Shown here: one piece after another, positions 60,832-64,000 of the stretch
How the letters are laid out: each line of letters opens with the position of its first letter
Numbering within the stretch: the first letter of the stretch is position 1
Assembly (NCBI GenBank): GCA_025094145.1
Contig: JALLLS010000018.1
Coordinates: 62,001 to 126,000 of the forward strand
Source of the DNA: Spinellus fusiger
Lineage: Eukaryota; Mucoromycota; Mucoromycetes; Mucorales; Phycomycetaceae
Direction: 5' to 3'
DNA: 64,000 nt
Notes under the pieces: generated by a model
Seen by the model: only the letters and a program-made list of their open reading frames with translations
What the model was told of the DNA's origin: nothing
Databases searched by the model: none
Position numbers and translations under genes: made by a program

Positions 60832-62650
60832 CTACTCACTCTTGTTGGCCTGTTAGTCAAGTGGAGTCTGTTCTCTGTATAAGCTAAAGAAATATATAAG
60901 AGGATATCCACAGAATAACAAAGCAAAAAAAAAAGACATTAGTAGATAGAATGTTAGAATGATTGAATAAAAAGGTGGTGTTTCTGATATTCCATAAAGA
61001 TGGATCCATTACAAATATCAAGACAGTGTTTTCTGTAGTAGTAGTAATAGTAGCAGTAGTAATAGTAGCAGTAGTAGCAGTAGTAGCAGTAGTAGAAGAA
61101 GAAAAGACCTGTAATTTTAGCTGAAATCAAACCAAAATAGTGCTTATATTTATACTATGACTCTACTATGGCCAAGGAAGAAAGGGAGAGAAAGAGACAA
61201 GGCAAGGTTAAATTGCACTATGAATGAGAAGAATAGACAAAAAGATAGTAAAATGCATAGAATGAGTGGGCAGATGGCTGAGCTCATAGATAGCCTACAA
61301 AGAGCCAACACTACAATATTTCGCTGTACTTCTCACTGTTGAATACGACTCATAAACTGCAATATCCATTATAGATACTATAGAATAAAATAAAAGCAAC
61401 ACAAATGTAAAAAGGCATGTGGACTGGAGTCTCATTGATTTTAATCTCTCGTAGTGCAAAAGTACATATTGCTCTTTAGCCACTCTTGATATATTGATTA
61501 TTGCTATTGTACTATGAATAATGGAAAGGATAATAATCAACAGATACTATTGGCTAAACCCTCCTTCAGTAAGTAAAGAGTCGTATGGTTCTATGCTTGT
61601 CCTATTGAACTGTGCGGCATGGATTATCAAACCTGCAATGGTGTGATGGATGAGAATGGTATAAGCAATAGTCACCACTCTATTACTCTTTTTATTCTTA
61701 TTCTTTATTTGACTTGGATTTTCCTCTTGTATGAAATAATTGAAAGCCTCTAAAAGAATCACATAAACAAGAAGAGTATCGGTGTTGAAATGAATAAAGG
61801 GTACTAATAACACTATTCATTATTATAAGAAACTAAGTGAGTCTCACTCAAAGTGTGTTATTTAGTCTACTATAGATTGCAGTCTCAACTAGAACATAGT
61901 CTATAGAGTCCTTAGTCTCAGTGTCATGTACAGTAAAGGCTATTTCTTAGATGATCAATAACAAGAGCCATGACACAATAGTCCAAGTTCAACAAAGATG
62001 GTAACTAAAATGCATGTATAGAGTTCAATAGATCACTGGTGAGTGAGAGTTAACGCATTACAGTTACACATGGAAGGAGTTGTGAAGGACATGTCCCTGT
62101 CACTTGCCAAACCCTCTACTTTGAATAAAGAGTAAAATGTAATTCTTGTCAATCCAAACAAAGGTAGTGAGAAAAGACTCGGGTGATATTCTTAGGCAGC
62201 ACAAATAAAACAAAAAAGTTTTAATTAAATAGGCTGGGTATTTATTATTTGTAGTTTTACAGAAATAAATAGACATATTCAACACTCAGTGTTAATATCT
62301 GAATTAATAATAATATAGTTTCTACAACAAACTAAATCAGTAAAACATTCTATGAATAATAATAAATAGTGTAATAATAATAAATAGTACAATAATAATA
62401 AATAGTACAATACTAATAAATAGTACAATACTAATAGATAGTGTAATAATAATAAATAGTACAATACTAATAAATAGTGTAGTAATAATAAAGTGTAATA
62501 GATAGTGTAATATCCATCTGCTTTTGAAAAAGAGAAAAAGTTTCTAACTGACGAATGATTGGTAAGACTGTGTTTGGTATAAACAGCAGTTCAATCAACA
62601 TCCTACCTGTAATATCCACAGTGTAATCGGCAATAGACTCCTTACTACCA
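60832..62650. other. AT-rich gene-less stretch with tandem repeats
   Basis: Holds a GTA/GCA trinucleotide repeat at about 61.03-61.10 kb and otherwise short frames without domains (61157-61342, 61295-61540, 61547-61813). No gene supported. Confidence 0.5.
62355..62515. repeat. TAATAATAAATAGTACAA-type minisatellite
   Basis: About eight imperfect units of roughly 18 bp, alternating ATAGTACAA and ATAGTGTAA endings with TACTAATAA variants. Seen directly. It creates an artificial Tyr/Leu-repeat frame on the minus strand, which I reject as a gene. Confidence 0.85.
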
Positions 62651-62689
62651 ATAGTTTTCTATTTATTCTTACACAGCTTCTCTTCTCTT

Positions 62690-62800
62690 CTCTTTTCAAT
62701 TAGACTCAAAGACACTCGATTGGGTTCAAATCAAAGATTTCTGATGATCAGCTCCATCTGATACTGATACCATTTTAGTCTTTCCACAGTTGGGTGGGTC
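62690..62800 (-). pseudogene. Tc1/mariner transposase scrap
   Basis: The minus strand encodes EIFDLNPIECL, preceded by WS-stop-S, matching the end of a Tc1 catalytic core (WPxxSPDLNPIExxW) with a stop and the usual Trp after the Glu changed to a stop. No ends are seen. It differs from the three better copies in the window. Confidence 0.45.
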
Positions 62801-64000
62801 TGGAAGTATAATAACGTTCATCATTTGTTTAAAAATAATAGATAAAAACAAAGAGCTTAAACAACTGAACATAAACAGAGAAAACAGTAATAATCAATAA
62901 AGGTTCTTATAGCACCTGTACCATAATTCTATTGATCTTAAACTCGTGGATGAAAGTAGATATTAAGATTGAGAGCTCCTTTTTTGTTGCTGTAACCGAC
63001 GAGTCTTCAACTAATGAAATAGTTTATCAATAATAAACATAAACTTAACTATCAGGTCATACAGTGCTGATATAGAAGGATCAAGTGGGTTGAAACTAAA
63101 AAAAAATAAGTACTGTTGGTGGTCAATATCAGGCTCCCATAAATCCTCAAGAATAGAAAAAGGTAATTTCCTATTATCTTATAGAAATCTATATGCATCT
63201 TATTCTCATGAAAATCAACATATATCTTATTTGATCAAATTTAAATTAGAATTAATTGTTTTACATTTACAGTCAAGAACAGGCATTGTGTTGTTATATC
63301 CTTGCATGTTATACATAGACTCAAATTTATGACTATGGATACTGTCAAATACTGATAATAATGCTTATATTCACTAGATTATATACTGAAAATAATTTCT
63401 TCTTTTATCTTTGTAAATACATAAATGATCTATTGTATTTATTATCTCTCTTTTAGTTGTTAGCTGATGATAGAAAAGAAGATACAACGTCTTTAGACAT
63501 CTTCACCAAGTGTAACAGTTTGTTTAAAATTATGCAACTGCTCCGTTCTTTTTAAAAGTCCTACCATCTTTATTACCATTTATTGGGCTTCAACCTAACT
63601 ATTTAGATCTCATCCTAAAATTAGACAATTAGAAATTTAGTTTGACGATCCGAGAGAAAGTAACAAACAAATCAAATGTTATTTATGAACATTTTAATAC
63701 TTTCCTTTTGAACAAGACTTCTATCAGTCAAGTCTTGCATCCTTTTTCTAGTGCAGAACAAGGGCCCAAGTTTGGAAGAAATAGTGAATACAGAGACCAC
63801 AGCTATACTCTACACACCAGGAGATTTTTCTGGCCTTTAAGCGATGATATCTCCTTCCTTTTACGTCTAAAAATATCTTGCCTTTTATGGAAATGCATTT
63901 AAAACGAAAGGTTTGTGGATATCAAAAATAATATTTCCTTTTGTGGATACCTCAGTATCAAATTGTATTATCAATAGAATATATTGTTTATGGATAAAAT
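62801..64000. other. AT-rich end of window
   Basis: Short plus-strand frames at 63090-63332 and 63642-63902 show no domain. Nothing I can support as a gene. Confidence 0.45.

Noticed and set aside
62279..62464. Tyr/Leu-repeat frame
   Set aside because: Product of a minisatellite, not a gene.
62720..62735. T-loop-like GGTTCAAATC suggesting a tRNA
   Set aside because: No acceptor stem or A box at the right distance, and the stretch is better read as antisense of a Tc1 DLNPIE motif.

Overview
The window is eukaryotic nuclear DNA, most likely from an early-diverging fungus of the Mucoromycota (probably Mucorales). The evidence is small spliceosomal introns (about 40-120 bp, GT-AG with one likely GC-AG), a stand-alone arginine-type carbamoyl-phosphate synthase large chain, a Con7-like C2H2 regulator, a Bni1-type formin, AT-rich spacers full of microsatellites, and relics of Tc1/mariner, large-transposase and Fanzor (eukaryotic TnpB-like) elements. 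No bacterial operons, CRISPR arrays or convincing tRNA/rRNA genes were seen.

Layout. 0-3.2 kb holds two minus-strand genes: an RBR-type E3 ubiquitin ligase cut by the window edge, and a Con7-like zinc-finger transcription factor. 3.2-18.8 kb is gene-poor and holds a foldback repeat (8.3-8.55 kb), a Fanzor relic (9.7-10.65 kb), a reversed Tc1 relic (11.16-12.5 kb), a decayed large transposase (13.3-15.9 kb) and a nearly intact Tc1 element with paired ends (16.73-18.07 kb). 18.86-25.09 kb is one 17-exon formin gene on the minus strand. 25.1-31.9 kb is gene-poor with a third Fanzor fragment. 31.9-35.4 kb is the carbamoyl-phosphate synthase large chain with a Gcn4/CPC1-type site upstream. 35.4-47.4 kb holds an HSF-type transcription factor (38.1-39.3 kb) inside another repeat-rich stretch, with an inverted 0.57-kb duplication, a second Fanzor block and a third Tc1 copy. 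47.4-60.8 kb is gene-dense: RPAP1, a small Cys-rich protein, the GATOR1/SEACIT subunit Npr2, Tim9, the mitochondrial F1 delta subunit, and a TBC-domain Rab GAP. 60.8-64 kb is AT-rich with short tandem repeats and a last Tc1 scrap.

The genes are mostly housekeeping: polarity and secretion (formin, TBC RabGAP), mitochondrial biogenesis and energy (Tim9, F1 delta), amino-acid supply and sensing (arginine CPSase, Npr2), transcription (RPAP1, HSF-type and Con7-like regulators) and ubiquitin ligation. They are independently transcribed, not an operon. I built exon models by hand from splice consensus plus frame continuity. For every complete multi-exon gene the summed exon length is a multiple of three, which supports the models.

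The most notable non-housekeeping signal is the trio of Fanzor-type fragments, one with a decodable intron and zinc ribbon. In two of the three places they lie next to a Tc1 copy in the same order and orientation. No complete, previously undescribed system was found.
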